In this document: positions 33,215-44,137 of the stretch, piece by piece
Position numbering within the stretch: position 1 is the stretch's first letter
Layout of the letters: each line of letters opens with the position of its first letter
Origin: Cryoendolithus antarcticus
Lineage: Eukaryota > Ascomycota > Dothideomycetes > Cladosporiales > Cladosporiaceae
Direction: 5' to 3'
DNA length: 64,000 bases
Assembly (NCBI GenBank): GCA_002077065.1
Contig: NAJO01000013.1
Coordinates: 992,001-1,056,000, forward strand
The notes under the pieces: model-generated
The model's database searches: none
What the model saw: only the letters and a program-made list of their open reading frames with translations
What the model was told of the DNA's origin: nothing
Made by a program: the position numbers and the translations under genes

Positions 33215-35782
33215 CTAGTACAGCGAGCTTGCGAGCTCGACCCGTCTCTCCAGCACACTCCTCGCATCGGCTTCACTCAGATTCTCCAAACCGAGTCTCT
33301 CAAGTGCATGTCGCGCACTCTCGTTGTCCATGAAGACCAGTCTCTCAGCTTCGAACAATCCCATCTGCTTCGGTGTCTCATTCTCCATTGTGTACTCATC
33401 GTCGTCGTCTACCTCATCCCAAGCAGCGGCCTCGTCATCTGCGCCGTCCTGCACGACAGCGATCTCGCCTCTTATAGGCAGGCCAAGCAGTCTTGCACCA
33501 TCGATCAGCCGCACCATGACACGCTGTGCTAGGGGATGGTCGGAGTACTGATCAATGGCAGAGATGATTGCGGTGACATCGGCTGTAAGCTGTGTAGCGC
33601 CGGCGGCCGAGAACGTCTGACGTAGCAGGATGCTGTCCCAAATTGAAGTCTGTATGGCGAAGCAGAGCTGTCTTGTCACTCGCCGCATGGGCACTTTGCC
33701 TAGCGCACGCGAGAGGAAGCCGAAGTAATCGGCAAGCACGCGTAGGAGCGGATCGAGCTCGGCTGATACAGCGCCGCCGGCGGTGCTTGAAGACAGAGAT
33801 GCCCAGCTTGTGATGCGGGTGTAGGATCGGAGTGCCTCGCGAACATTGTATGCAAAGGTCTCAACAATGATGCCTTCACTGCGGACTCGCAGGCGACGGT
33901 ACGCTTCGGCTGTCTCGTCAAACAGTGCGCCTTGTACGCCACCGTCCTCATTGCCTACAGCGCCGTATGTCTGCCTCTGAAGCTCTTGAAGGCTGCCAAG
34001 CTTGCTCGAGAAGCTGTCGCGATTGTTAACTCGGTCTTGGAGTTCCTGCCACAGCTCCAAGAAGAAGACGTCGTCACTCCAGTCTCGCATAGCCCGCTCG
34101 AGGTACTCCGCCGAGCCAAAGACACGGCACAGTCTGTCTAGTCCCTTGATGCCCTGCAGTTCGCTCTGCTCTTCCCGACTCACGCCGTGAACTGTACGTG
34201 CAAGTGTCGATGTCATGGTCAGGTATGCCTCAAGACTGGAGTGCAGTCTAACGTGGAATTGGTCGAAGATGGCGATCTGGATATCAATGAGGAACTTCAG
34301 CTTCTGACTAAAGCTAACGAGTGGCTTGTAACGGTCAGTGATTGTCTCAAGGAGGTCGTTTACTCTGATCGCTGCCTTCGTCGGTTTCGTAGCATCAGCA
34401 GCAACAGAGTCGTAGTCCAGCTCGCCAGCCTTCGGATCGTCGATGATGGCTCTGTACCGGCTCAGGGCGAACTCACGCTCAACATGCAGCCACTGCTTCG
34501 AGTAGCCAAGTGTGTCAAGCAGGTAGTATGCTAGTCCCCGCCAGGTCATTGATGGCGAGATGGGGGCGTACCCATATGTCTCTTGGATGTTAGTGTCGAA
34601 CGCCATCACTTCGTGCACGAGATGACTGATCAAATTTGGCTGTGCAGCGACTTGCTGTGCTATACTTGCCAGCTTCCGCTGTAGCATTGGCAGAGTAGCA
34701 GTGATCAATGCACAAGTGGCATCCATGTAAGCTGGGGTCATGGCAAGATCGGTCCCTCGGAAGTGCTGAGAGAGCAGCCCCTGTAGTGCGTTCTCAACGA
34801 AGTCCGAATACTGCAGTATCAGGTCTGCAGCGTGTGAGAGAAAATACTCGGGCTTGTCAAGTCGGTTCGTCTGTCGATTGCCAGAGAAGTGGTAAGTAAA
34901 GCGTTGCTCCAGTGGTCTCATTAGAACCTCGAGTGGGAGCAAGACGGGTGGCTCTTCCTGTGATGATCTCGACATGACATTCGCCTCGCGTGCTTCCAAA
35001 TCGGGTCGCTGCAGATCGAGAAGTCTGTGGACGTTCTTCTCCCACTCATTCTGCAATGCCATTGGGACCATGCTGGTAGCCTTAGGCCACTGCATCTTCT
35101 TCATCGTCTTCTCGAGATCATCAGAGAAGTGCTGCTGGATTGCTGTGCGGAGTTTCTGGGCCGCACCGCTGACATGATCGAGGAGATGTGGCGCTGCGCC
35201 TTCTGCTGATTGATGGAGGGGTTGTAAGGCGAATGTCAGCTTCTGCAGCTTCCTGTATGGCTCCAGCGCTGCCTCGTCAGACTTTCCGAGCTGCGTCACA
35301 CATTCTGAACTGCCAACCTCGTTAGGAGCATTCCAGCCTAATCATACTGCATAGAGCATACCTCAGCTTGTCAACTTCGCCCAACAGCTCAACGTAGCCA
35401 GCCGCTACCTCCAACTTTCCCAGTCTATTCGTGCTCTCCTGGAACTTCTCTGCAGCCTCATCGCTTGTCTCGGACTGCGTTACTACTAGCAGTCGAATGT
35501 CGATATTGGCTTGCTCCTTCTGGAATGCGTGTGCCTTCTTTCGCAGTAATGTTGCATGTTCCTCTGCCCCACGCTCCCCATTCTCATATTCTCGCCGCGC
35601 GTCCGCAAGCTGCGCTATCGTTAGCTTCGATATTCCAGGGAAAGCGGCGTATCCCATTCACTAACTTGCTGCTTCAGCAGATCTTGCTGCGTCTTGACAC
35701 TATCAAGTAATGTGTCAAGGTCCTGGAAGTCGGACGCCGTGGCAATCTTGTCATCTATCCAGTCCAGTACTCGGGCGTCCAT
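33215..35782 (-). CDS. RINT1/TIP20 family vesicle-tethering protein
   Basis: Three exons (35782-35666, 35609-35362, 35309-33215) give 819 residues. The first intron is 35610-35665. The second is 35310-35361, with branch CTAACG and acceptor TTGGCAG; an upstream TAG acceptor would put a stop in frame. The N-terminus is coiled coil (LKQQLADARREYENGERG). The C-terminal two thirds is the RINT1/TIP20 domain with WRGLAYYLLDTLGYSKQWL, WSDDVFFLELWQELQD and the final acidic region. The family works in the Dsl1/NZR tether for Golgi-to-ER COPI vesicles, and the animal member also binds RAD50. No lesion is seen. Divergent from RMI1. Confidence 0.87.
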
Positions 35783-36033
35783 TGCTAGGGACTGGTACTC
35801 TCAATGTGAGCTGTATGGGAATGTCCATAGTTGGTACCAAAAGTTGGTCACTTCGTAGCGCAGTCTCGCCCGCAGCGGGCCGGGTACTCTAACCTTCGCC
35901 TTGTTTCCACGACTTCTATCTGTGACATTGATATCGAATGCTCGGCCATGGCATGCAGATGCGGGATCTGTAGATGAGGAGGGCTGGCTTAGATGTGGTG
36001 ATTGTTGAAGAGGATGATCGATTTCGCCTAATC

Positions 36034-36753
36034 ATGACCACCCAGCGCCCAGCTGCGGCGACAGCAGTCAACAACACATCAATGGACACCATCAGAACCT
36101 CAATCGCCGACCATCTAGCATCAAAGAATGTCCCCCCAACCCAAGCCTGGCTCTCATCCTTCCTCCCCAGCATTCGCACCTCTACACCCCTGCAAGCCCT
36201 GCAGAAGACAGCCCTCTTCCGCATCCTAGCAACAGACATCACAACCTCGCTCGCCACCAGCCCAGCCACAACTCTCCCAGCAAACATCACCAACGCAGCA
36301 GTCATAGAACTCCGTCTCCCCGGTCCCATCGTTGTTCAAGTCTTCGACATCGAAGACATAGGCCACAGCCGGTGGTCGCAATTCGAGGCGGTCGAAGCGC
36401 AAGAACGTGGCGAGACGAGGCGAGGACATGAGGTCATTCGTGTCATTCCTGAGGAGGGGAATGTGCCTGCGTCTGTGAACGCTTCTGCTGGGCCGCATAA
36501 GTTGTTGCTGCAGGATGGGAAGGGGACGAAGGTTTATGGGTTTGAGATGAGGGATGTGGGTGGGGTGAACGTGGGGATGGGGATTGGGGCGAAGCTGGTG
36601 CTGAGGGGTGTTACTGTGGCGAGAGGGGTTGTCATGTTGGAGCCGGGGAGTGTGGAAGTGTTGGGAGGGAAGGCTGAGGCGTGGGATAAGAAATGGAGGG
36701 AAGAGAGGAAGGAGGTGTTGAAGCAGCAGGCTGGGGTTGGGCAGGGAGGGTGA
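36034..36753 (+). CDS. RMI1: RecQ-mediated genome instability protein 1
   Basis: I chose the ATG at 36034 (MTTQRPAAATAV), giving 239 residues; an in-frame ATG at 35974 would add 20 less conserved residues. The N-terminal helical part (IADHLASKNVPPTQAWLSSF) and the OB-fold (LLQDGKGTKVYGFEMRDVGG, then GAKLVLRGVTVARGVVMLEP) match the RMI1 N-terminal domain. RMI1 joins TOP3 and the SGS1/BLM helicase to dissolve double Holliday junctions. Gly/Glu-rich insertions in the OB loop and a highly charged C-terminus are present. The base composition of the last 250 bp is unusually G-rich on the coding strand, but the frame is open. The promoter would be shared with the RINT1-type gene, 250 bp away. Confidence 0.8.
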   Translation: MTTQRPAAATAVNNTSMDTIRTSIADHLASKNVPPTQAWLSSFLPSIRTSTPLQALQKTALFRILATDITTSLATSPATTLPANITNAAVIELRLPGPIVVQVFDIEDIGHSRWSQFEAVEAQERGETRRGHEVIRVIPEEGNVPASVNASAGPHKLLLQDGKGTKVYGFEMRDVGGVNVGMGIGAKLVLRGVTVARGVVMLEPGSVEVLGGKAEAWDKKWREERKEVLKQQAGVGQGG

Positions 36754-37006
36754 GGTTCACGCGATGACTTCTTCATTGCTATTAAAACTTCTCAAGCTAG
36801 TCCAGCGCTCTCACTGGCTCTATTTGGACAGAAGAACCGAAGCGAGAAGGCGATTCTCGAGGCTGCTTGCCAGGAAGCTGGAGCCATGACACAACAGCGT
36901 ATCCCCAGGTCCACCCACGAAGCGGCGAGCTCAGCATGGTCCTCCGGTAGCTATGACCCCGCTGTTCAGTGGTAGACGATGAGCAACTCTCTGCAGCAGA
37001 GTACCA

Positions 37007-40000
37007 TCAGCCAAGCTTCGGCAAGGTGTACATCCCGAATGTCGTAATGCGATACCGCAGCAACTCCTGCAGACACACTGCCGCAGCAATATACTGGAAG
37101 CTCTTCAGCTCTCCCAGCCTCGGATCGATCGTTCCACTCTCGTTGATTCCAACGCTCGGACAAGCGATCGCGCGCGGGAGAGCCTCGATCTCTCGCTCGT
37201 TCATATCGTACAGCTCGTCCAGATACTCTGTGGCATGAATGACTTGGTTGCCATGTACGATGCGCACTCTGCAGTACTCCGCGACAGGCTCGAAGCATTC
37301 GCGCATTTGCATGCCGAGCTCACGCAGTGGCTTGCCTTGAGCACCACCTTGACGGCCGACAATGGTCCCGGAGAAGACTTCTGTCTCCGAGAGTGGTGTG
37401 CCGGCAGTGGGACTGTAGTTGTACAGGATATCGAGAAAGCTGTCTTCGTATCTGGAAGATAACAGCGGCATGCATATCACAGAGGTAGAAGTACTCACCC
37501 ACTGCTGATGTCTCTCGCCAACTCTACCTGATGATCCCATGATTCGCCATACTCGGCCGCGAACTTGAGCACGTAGTCGTGTAACGTGACCAGCACATCA
37601 CTGTGCGAGTGCCGAGCGATAGCAAGATGGCGACCCTTCTGCATGTCTTTGAGGAACTGCTTCTCATCGATGTTGCGATGCCAGTCTTCGAGAAGTCGAC
37701 TGCAGTGGATGCCATGCTAGCAAGCTTGATACAGCGTAGGTCAAGCGTGCCGGAACCGCTCTGATACGCGAGCTCCTGGTGTACGTTACAGAGCATACCG
37801 AGCTGGTCAGATTGCATGAACTGGACGAAGAAGTCGCCCATGTCTTTTGCGGTCACTGGTCTGTCGAGCTCTCTGGCTTTGACTCTCGGGTATTCCGCTG
37901 CCTGATATGTGATTGGCGGGATGAGGCAGTCGTCGTAGATGACATTGTATAGATCGCCATCGAGATCGCCACCGCTCAACTGGCTGGCCAAGTCTCTCTT
38001 CACGTGCTGAGAGAAGACCACGACATTACGGAGGGACTGCAATGGCGAATCGTGTGGCACTTTGACCGCGTTGACGCGTTGGATGTCGCCGGGGTGCATG
38101 GCTGGCGAGCGCGTAATGATGATTCCGTCTTTTACGAGCACACGCTTGCCTCCACTTGCTGACGGGAGCATCAGCGTGGTAGCAGATGCGCTAGGGCGCG
38201 GTGCCTGAGTCTCGGAGATAACGAAGATCTGACCTTCCTGCAGGTAGCCAGTCTCGTCCATTATGCCATATAGAGTGAAATCTGGCATATGTTAGTAGAA
38301 GCCTTGAACAACGACTCGTGCACGCCTCTCACCCTTTGGCACTGGGATGCGGCCTCTGTACTTGACGTCTCTCAACTTCGAGACGACCGCCACTCCACAA
38401 CGCTGTACAGGAAGTCGTCCGTGCGATAGTCTATCCCAATCCAAACTAGTTTGCCGGTCAGATCAGGCATTTGCGTGACCTTCGACACGGAGGCCTCCTC
38501 CAAGAACGTCTCGGTATTTACGGAGTCGGCAGTCATGCAACGCAATGCCTTGACTATTGCCTCCTGTAGCTGGATACAGCTGTCGTTCGGTACCTTCAGA
38601 TCCTCCCGACCTTGATGAACTGCCGGTTCAGGACCATAGGCAGTGGGCGAGAGGCTGTACCGCAGATTCCAAGGTTGCGCGAGTTGGGTGCCCAAAATTC
38701 GACCATGCTGGGTCGCAGACATAGTTGATTGCCTGGAAGCCGAGAGTCGAACGGCATCATGCCTTTGGCACCAGCGTAACGAATCTGCAGTGCTGTTGGC
38801 TTTAGCGTGCGTCGAGTTCCACACACCCGCCAAATCTTCTGCAGCAGCGCCAACGATATTGTGCCAACACCATCGCTAAAGTCGTAGTTGTTCCGCGTAA
38901 GGTCTTTCATACCGAACAGCTCATCCTCTTCAATATCGATTGTGGCATTGGTGTCGGTGAAGTTCTGCCCGATTCGAGATGCGCATTTGGCAGGCACACG
39001 AATGGAGTCGAACGATCCAAGCTCCTTCAGTACCATCGGCGGATACATCATGACGCCGTTGAGAACGAGCGGCGCCATGAACCAGCATGACTGAGCTCGT
39101 AGTGAAGAGTGCGAGAACCCAAGAAAGGTGAAGCCCTGACTAGCGATGATGGTCGAGCCGTCCAAGACGGATTTGAACCGGCCATGGTACACGAGCTCTT
39201 GCGTGGCTTGCGAGTCGTATCTGACAGAGCCTCCATCCTCATCCTGAAAGATCACCCGCATGAAATTGTCGGTGTGAGAAGGATATTTGCGAAGCACTCG
39301 ATTGACAGGCTCGGGTTCAGGACCGTGAAGGAACGTACCTGTTGGGGTGATGATAATCTTATGTATGAGCTTGATGTGCTGATGCCGCTTGACCAGCTCG
39401 TATGGGTTCAAGTGGTGATGGTAGCGATCCGACGTCTCGCATAGCTCCTCAAGTTGGTCCACAAGGCCTGCCTCAGAGAAGATCTTAGATTCCACGAATG
39501 GCCCTGCAGGGGAAAGCTTCAAGTACAGTCGGCTGATGGCATACGCGACACTTTGGCTGCGTTTGAAGTCACACAGCCTCTGCACTGTAGGAAGCAACGC
39601 CATGACTGCCAATGGAGAGAGCCGGCCGTTCCTTGCGAGACGATCGAGTTGGTAGCGCACGTGAAATGACAACGAGCCGTAGAGCTTGACGTCCGTGATG
39701 TCGTTGTGCAGTCTCCGCGTTATGACGTGGCGGGGCAGGGCAGGGAAGACCATCCTGGTCGGCTTTGCAATGTTTGTCGGCACCTTCGGCGTCCGTTGAA
39801 CGAGCCGACGTATGTGTCCGAAGTCGTCACTGCTGGCGACGCTGATGCGATAAACTCTGCAGGTGCCTGTCACTGCGTGGGGATCATTCGGAAACTCCCA
39901 AGCAGTCTCTTCTTCATGGGCGTAGGCTGCCTCGCCTCTCTCCTGCCCAGCATCAATGCTTCGAGTCCAGCAGCCAGCATATCAGTACCACCGAGTTGGT

Positions 40001-40636
40001 AGAACTTCGGAGATTGCCGGAGTGTGAACGTAACGCTTGAGTGTGATCTCCACCCAGCACAACATTCTCGCAAGCCCAGTAATCGAAGTCAATGCGCAGT
40101 TGATCGCTGCCTGCACATCCAAACAGTAGGACTGCTTCTCGCGATCCGAAGTAGATCGTGCCTGCTTGTCGGTGAGTAGTCTCCGGAGTGAAGACAAGAT
40201 CAAATCCATCGTAATCCCATGTGCCGCAATGCACGCCCGTCACTTCAAAGCGCCGTCTTTGAATTTGCTGCTTGCCTTTACTGGCCACTGGTCGAGCCAG
40301 CGCCTCCGCTGCTCGCTCTGCCGCCTCGTGTCGAAGCGCCTTGAGGCTCCAGTCACTGGGATCATCTTTGCTTCGCCCACATCGAAGAGTGCGTCCGCCG
40401 CAGTTGATAGACTTGCGTGGGCGAGCGTTGGCAGGGGATCGTGCGAGGACACCATACTGACTCAAAAAGCGGTCGCCTACTGCTGAGTCCAGGACAGTGA
40501 TCTTGGCGAGTGGATGATTGCGAAACGGTTCGCAATGATAGTCGTGTATCCCGCATTCTGCAAGTGGTGCAGCGAAAGCTGCCTTCAGTTGGCGTACGCT
40601 GACATTCGCCGGGACGTTGCGCACAATGACGTCCAT
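37007..40636 (-). pseudogene. Cellular RNA-dependent RNA polymerase (RNAi), broken by five -1 frame losses
   Basis: This is a eukaryotic RDR/QDE-1-type polymerase, which makes double-stranded RNA for RNA silencing. It starts at the ATG at 40636 with an RRM-like domain (MDVIVRNVPANVSVRQLKAA). The RDR core includes YDFSDGVGTIS, the segment RPSMVEFWAPNSRNLGICG, LNRQFIK, YRGRIPVPKG and the catalytic loop LSGGDLDGDLYNVIYDD (D-x-D-G-D intact). Introns 38282-38332 and 37452-37498 splice well. Homology passes between frames five times, always by loss of one base: near 40035, 39947, 38606, 38390 and 37673. Four of the sites are in G/C runs and one is in an A run. The exon lengths sum to 3532, five short of 3537, so one base at each site restores 1179 codons. 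It is either a recent pseudogene or a set of homopolymer errors in the assembly; neighbouring genes are clean. Confidence 0.85.
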
Positions 40637-41266
40637 GGTGGACCACTTGTGCGCGATCCGAGAGGTCAGGAGTTTAAAGTGAGTTGGAACATACTAAAGG
40701 AGAAATGAGTATTATAAGAAAGACAAACGCTCGACTTGGCGTGGCGGACGCTGCCGCTGCGCTGCAGGCAGTCGTATAACATTGGGTCCGTCGTGCCTTC
40801 CTTCAGTTGAGTGGGATGCAGCTGACATGGGCGTTCAATGTATCGATGAATCGTTCTAGCTTCGTAAGTATTGATGGGCGGATAGGTGTATAGCACGGGA
40901 TTGTGCCGGCATATATTGAATGCGCCGACGTTATGCTGCTCCCGTCTGTCGCGTCTGAAGCGTGACCAACATGGATGAGCGTACAGGGCATCTGACTGCA
41001 CTCAGGCGATTGGCCATCCCGCCCGACTCAGCACATCCTCTGGAACATGTTGAGGAAGTAATTGCACTTCGTATGCAAATTTGAATACATGTAGCACAAT
41101 GGCAAAGTGATAGGTGCGACTGATGTGCAGTGAAGTGAGGAAGTTGAGAGCGTCTTCCACGCCATACCCGAATGAGCGTAGTCGGAACGCGACCAGCCTT
41201 CACGCGACGAAGACAGAGCCGCAATGTCCTCGCGACTGATATTGCAACGCGGTTTGCACTTGTACC
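40637..41266. other. Divergent intergenic region RDR / VPS51
   Basis: A 630-bp head-to-head interval with only short ORFs on both strands. It should contain both promoters; no distinct motif is recognised. Confidence 0.45.
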
Positions 41267-42025
41267 ATGTCCACCATCGCCTCACCACGCCCTTCAATCA
41301 GTTTGTCGTCCCGCCGCGGTTCGGCCTCCACCGACCGCTCCGCCTCCACCTCGCGCCAAGGCGGGCCGGGCCCAGCGACAGGAAGCCTTCGCCGTAATCG
41401 CGCAGATCGCTCAGCACTACGCGACTACTACAATCTCAAGGCTGGAGAAGGGAATGTGCCGCCCACTCCAACGCTAGACGTCCAGACTGAGTCTGAACTC
41501 GACAAAGTGGGCTTTGATGCGGACGAGTATGTCAAAGGCATTCTTGCTACGGAGAGCCTGGAGGGTGTTCTACGTGTTGAGGCTGGGTTGATCGGCGAGA
41601 TCAGGACGCTGGACGGGGAGAAGAAGGCGTTGGTGTATGACAATTACTCGAAGCTGATAGCGGCGACGGACACGATCCGGAAGATGAGGATGAACATGGA
41701 TCCTCTCACCCCGATGACTGGCTCGCTGGAAGAGGACGTAGGGAAGATTGCAGAAAGCGCGAAAGTGCTGTCCAAACAGCTGAGGCGGCAGCACGGTGTC
41801 AGCGACGGCGGTGCCGGCAATGTAAAGCAGCGGCGAAAGCACCAAGAAACCGTGAATTGGGTCTTGCAAGCACCCGCCCGACTCCAGCAGCTTGTGCGAG
41901 ATGGGCGTGGAGATGATGCTGCGCAGCAGTGGACTGTCATATCTGAACTGCTGGACAGCTGGGCACACGTCGAAGGGTCTGCGAAGGTGAGAGCAGATTG
42001 TCTGGCTGTGCTTGAGACAGAGTGA
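41267..42025 (+). CDS. VPS51: GARP complex subunit VPS51
   Basis: The 252-residue intron-free protein has a Ser/Arg-rich N-terminus (MSTIASPRPSISLSSRRGSA), then the family segment RALRDYYNLK-like (SALRDYYNLKAGEG). A Vps51/Vps67 helical region follows: FDADEYVKGILATESLEGVL and YDNYSKLIAATDTIRKMRMN. These are the hallmarks of fungal VPS51, the small subunit of the GARP tether for endosome-to-Golgi vesicles. Length is normal for fungal members, which are far shorter than animal ones. The C-terminal helix is LQQLVRDGRGDDAAQQWTVI. It is the last housekeeping gene before the protease tract. Confidence 0.85.
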   Translation: MSTIASPRPSISLSSRRGSASTDRSASTSRQGGPGPATGSLRRNRADRSALRDYYNLKAGEGNVPPTPTLDVQTESELDKVGFDADEYVKGILATESLEGVLRVEAGLIGEIRTLDGEKKALVYDNYSKLIAATDTIRKMRMNMDPLTPMTGSLEEDVGKIAESAKVLSKQLRRQHGVSDGGAGNVKQRRKHQETVNWVLQAPARLQQLVRDGRGDDAAQQWTVISELLDSWAHVEGSAKVRADCLAVLETE

Positions 42026-42396
42026 ACTTGATACTCTGTGATGGAGCAGCAAAACGCTCTCGGCCTAACGCGACTCTCTCACACGAATGCTGTACCCACT
42101 GGTGCTGTATAGCAGAGAGGCGGAACGATCTGTGACTTGCGAAGATCAACAGCACGCGAAAGCATAATACACCAGATTGCCGGGCATAGGTCTTCGGCAC
42201 GAGTCCATTCCAACGATCACCGTGCCTCAACACAATGAGCAAGCGGTCCAGTCGATACAGGGTGGGTCGCGCATGTCGCTGTCGAGCTTGCATGGGCCTA
42301 GAGGCCCCGCTATCTTTTCCATAACTCGATACCTCGACCTTGAAGGGCTCGCCACTGAGGTCGAGGATGCTGGCTCTGGCATCGCGAGTTCGCCGG
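42026..42396. other. Boundary between housekeeping block and protease tract
   Basis: About 370 bp without a supportable gene separates VPS51 from the first metalloprotease remnant. No terminal repeats, tRNA or transposon end is visible at the junction. Confidence 0.4.
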
Positions 42397-43504
42397 ATGG
42401 TGCTCAGTTGCACTTTGGCAGCATTTTCGGGTATTGCCATCTGGAGTACCGTGGAGTACAGCAATAAGGAAGCTGGAACCGTATTGAAGCGCTTCTTCAG
42501 GATACAAAGCGACCACGAGCACAGCCAGGCTCACAACACACCAGTGCCTGAACTTGCTCGAAGGCCAAGTGTGCCATGGCCGGGTCAGACATCCTGGTGC
42601 TTGACTCGGATGGCATGAGCTGATTATCTCCCAGCCACGACTTGTGCGCCTGATGCAGGCCTGGGTGGGATACAGTATTGCTTCGCCGACCAAGCAAGCT
42701 GGACAGCCTTGCACACAATCTGGAATGCTGCCACTGCTTGGTGTAAGGGAACGGATGTTATGTTCCGCGCATTTCCGTGGCATGCGCTGACTTCATGAGG
42801 GACAACTGCAATGGTATTGTCATCTCTCAGAATACAGATTGCCGAGACCTGCGACCCAATGTCTCTGCAGCCCTGCCTGTGCACGATCTCTGGCGTCAAC
42901 GCACTCACAACACTCAAGCTCAAGCACACTCCCTTCACCAACGTCACTTTGTTACTACAGGCTTCGCAGTAGGGAGCAAATTACCTTGGCGGCACAGGTT
43001 GCTATTCGACGACCAGCTTCTGCACCATCTTGCAGACAGTGCAGAAGTACTTAACCAGCAGCAGCTTGCCTTCGTATAGAACATTATGATGATGGCTCAT
43101 GAGATCGGACATGCCATTGCTCTGCAGCACGAACATCAGCGGTCTGATGCACACGACGTCTACAATAAGAAAGACGCGAGCCTGGTGTTGCACCTCGAGA
43201 ACTTAGAGAGCTACGATGTTGCGCTGCACGATATCATGACCATAAAAGCGAGTGAAGATGGGACTCTAAGCGGGCTGCCGCTCGGCCGGCAGTCTTCGAA
43301 GCGCGACACCATTAGTGAGCCGGCGTTTCACCCATGAGAGTCATCGTTCAGGACTATACCACAACGATTCGGCCTCTTCCGGCGCGAACACTGTCCGTCG
43401 GGTCCATGATCGGCAATACTCAGGCCGAGCGCTGCTTGCCGCAAGCATTGCTAGCCGCTGTGAACGGTGGGTCCGAGGATGAGGACGCCGACGGATTCGT
43501 CTAG
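42397..43504 (+). pseudogene. Astacin-like metalloprotease remnant A
   Basis: A collapsed copy of the protease family. Exon 1 begins at the ATG at 42397 with a hydrophobic leader (MVLSCTLAAFSGIAIWSTV) and keeps VLKRFFRIQSDHE. Exon 2 is recognisable after a TCCCAG acceptor (TTCAPDAGLGGIQYCFADQA). Exon 3 changes frame after PCLCTISGVNALTTLKLK and has a stop just before MMMAHEIGHAIALQHEHQR, where the zinc motif is still perfect. Exons 4 and 5 with the Met-turn are missing. The C-terminal tail motif survives at about 43332-43400 (PMRVIVQDYTTTIRPLP), with a stop at 43504. This copy cannot make a full enzyme. Confidence 0.75.
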
Positions 43505-44137
43505 ACGATCGATATTGACTGATCAGGAAGGAGCGGCAGTCCCGATTTTCGCCGAGGCTCTAGGTACACCACTGTCAGTCTTGATTAGTTTCGGCAAGTA
43601 CGGCTGACCTCTCCTACCCGTTCGTCCCTCAGTTCATGAAGTCGCTCATCCTTCCTCCATTCTATTTATCGCCCAGCTAGTCGCGCCGCTTCAAGAGTAG
43701 ATGCTTCAACGCCGCCTGCTGGCATCCCGTTTCACAGCTAAGGTCACCAATTTCACCACCGGAGCATTGCTTTCCGGTTCACGAAGTTCAAGAAGACACA
43801 GCCACAACTTTCAGACGTCTCTCAGCTTCGCATGTGTATCTAAATCTTTGTTTGCTAGCCTCCAGTCAGCTACTTAGTATGGCACAAATCAGCACAAGAT
43901 GAAGCAGTGTCAAAGCATCTGCGGGCATGGGTACCTTACTGCCTTGTTCTACTTCCTCTACTGCCGCCGAGTTGAACAAGGCCATTCAGATATGCTTACA
44001 CGTGGACACAGTTCTGTTCCGACGTTTCGTGATGAACATAGCCTTGTGTATAATAGTACCTGTCACCCACGCAGTCTCCGCAACCGCTGGAGGGCTTCGC
44101 ATCTTTCCACTATACATCACCCCCTCTGCAGCAAAGT
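43505..44137. other. Intergenic within the protease tract
   Basis: Short frames only. The interval probably includes the old promoter of copy B. No similarity to the flanking copies that I can see. Confidence 0.4.

Noticed and set aside
38596..38620. A very short intron to explain the third frame change in the RDR gene
   Set aside because: The available GT and AG would give an intron under 20 nt, shorter than any plausible spliceosomal intron; a single missing base fits the family alignment better.
37007..40636. Viral or transposon origin for the RNA-dependent RNA polymerase
   Set aside because: The LSGGDLDGDLY loop, the N-terminal RRM-like domain and the spliceosomal introns are those of cellular RDR/QDE-1 enzymes, not of RNA viruses or retroelements.
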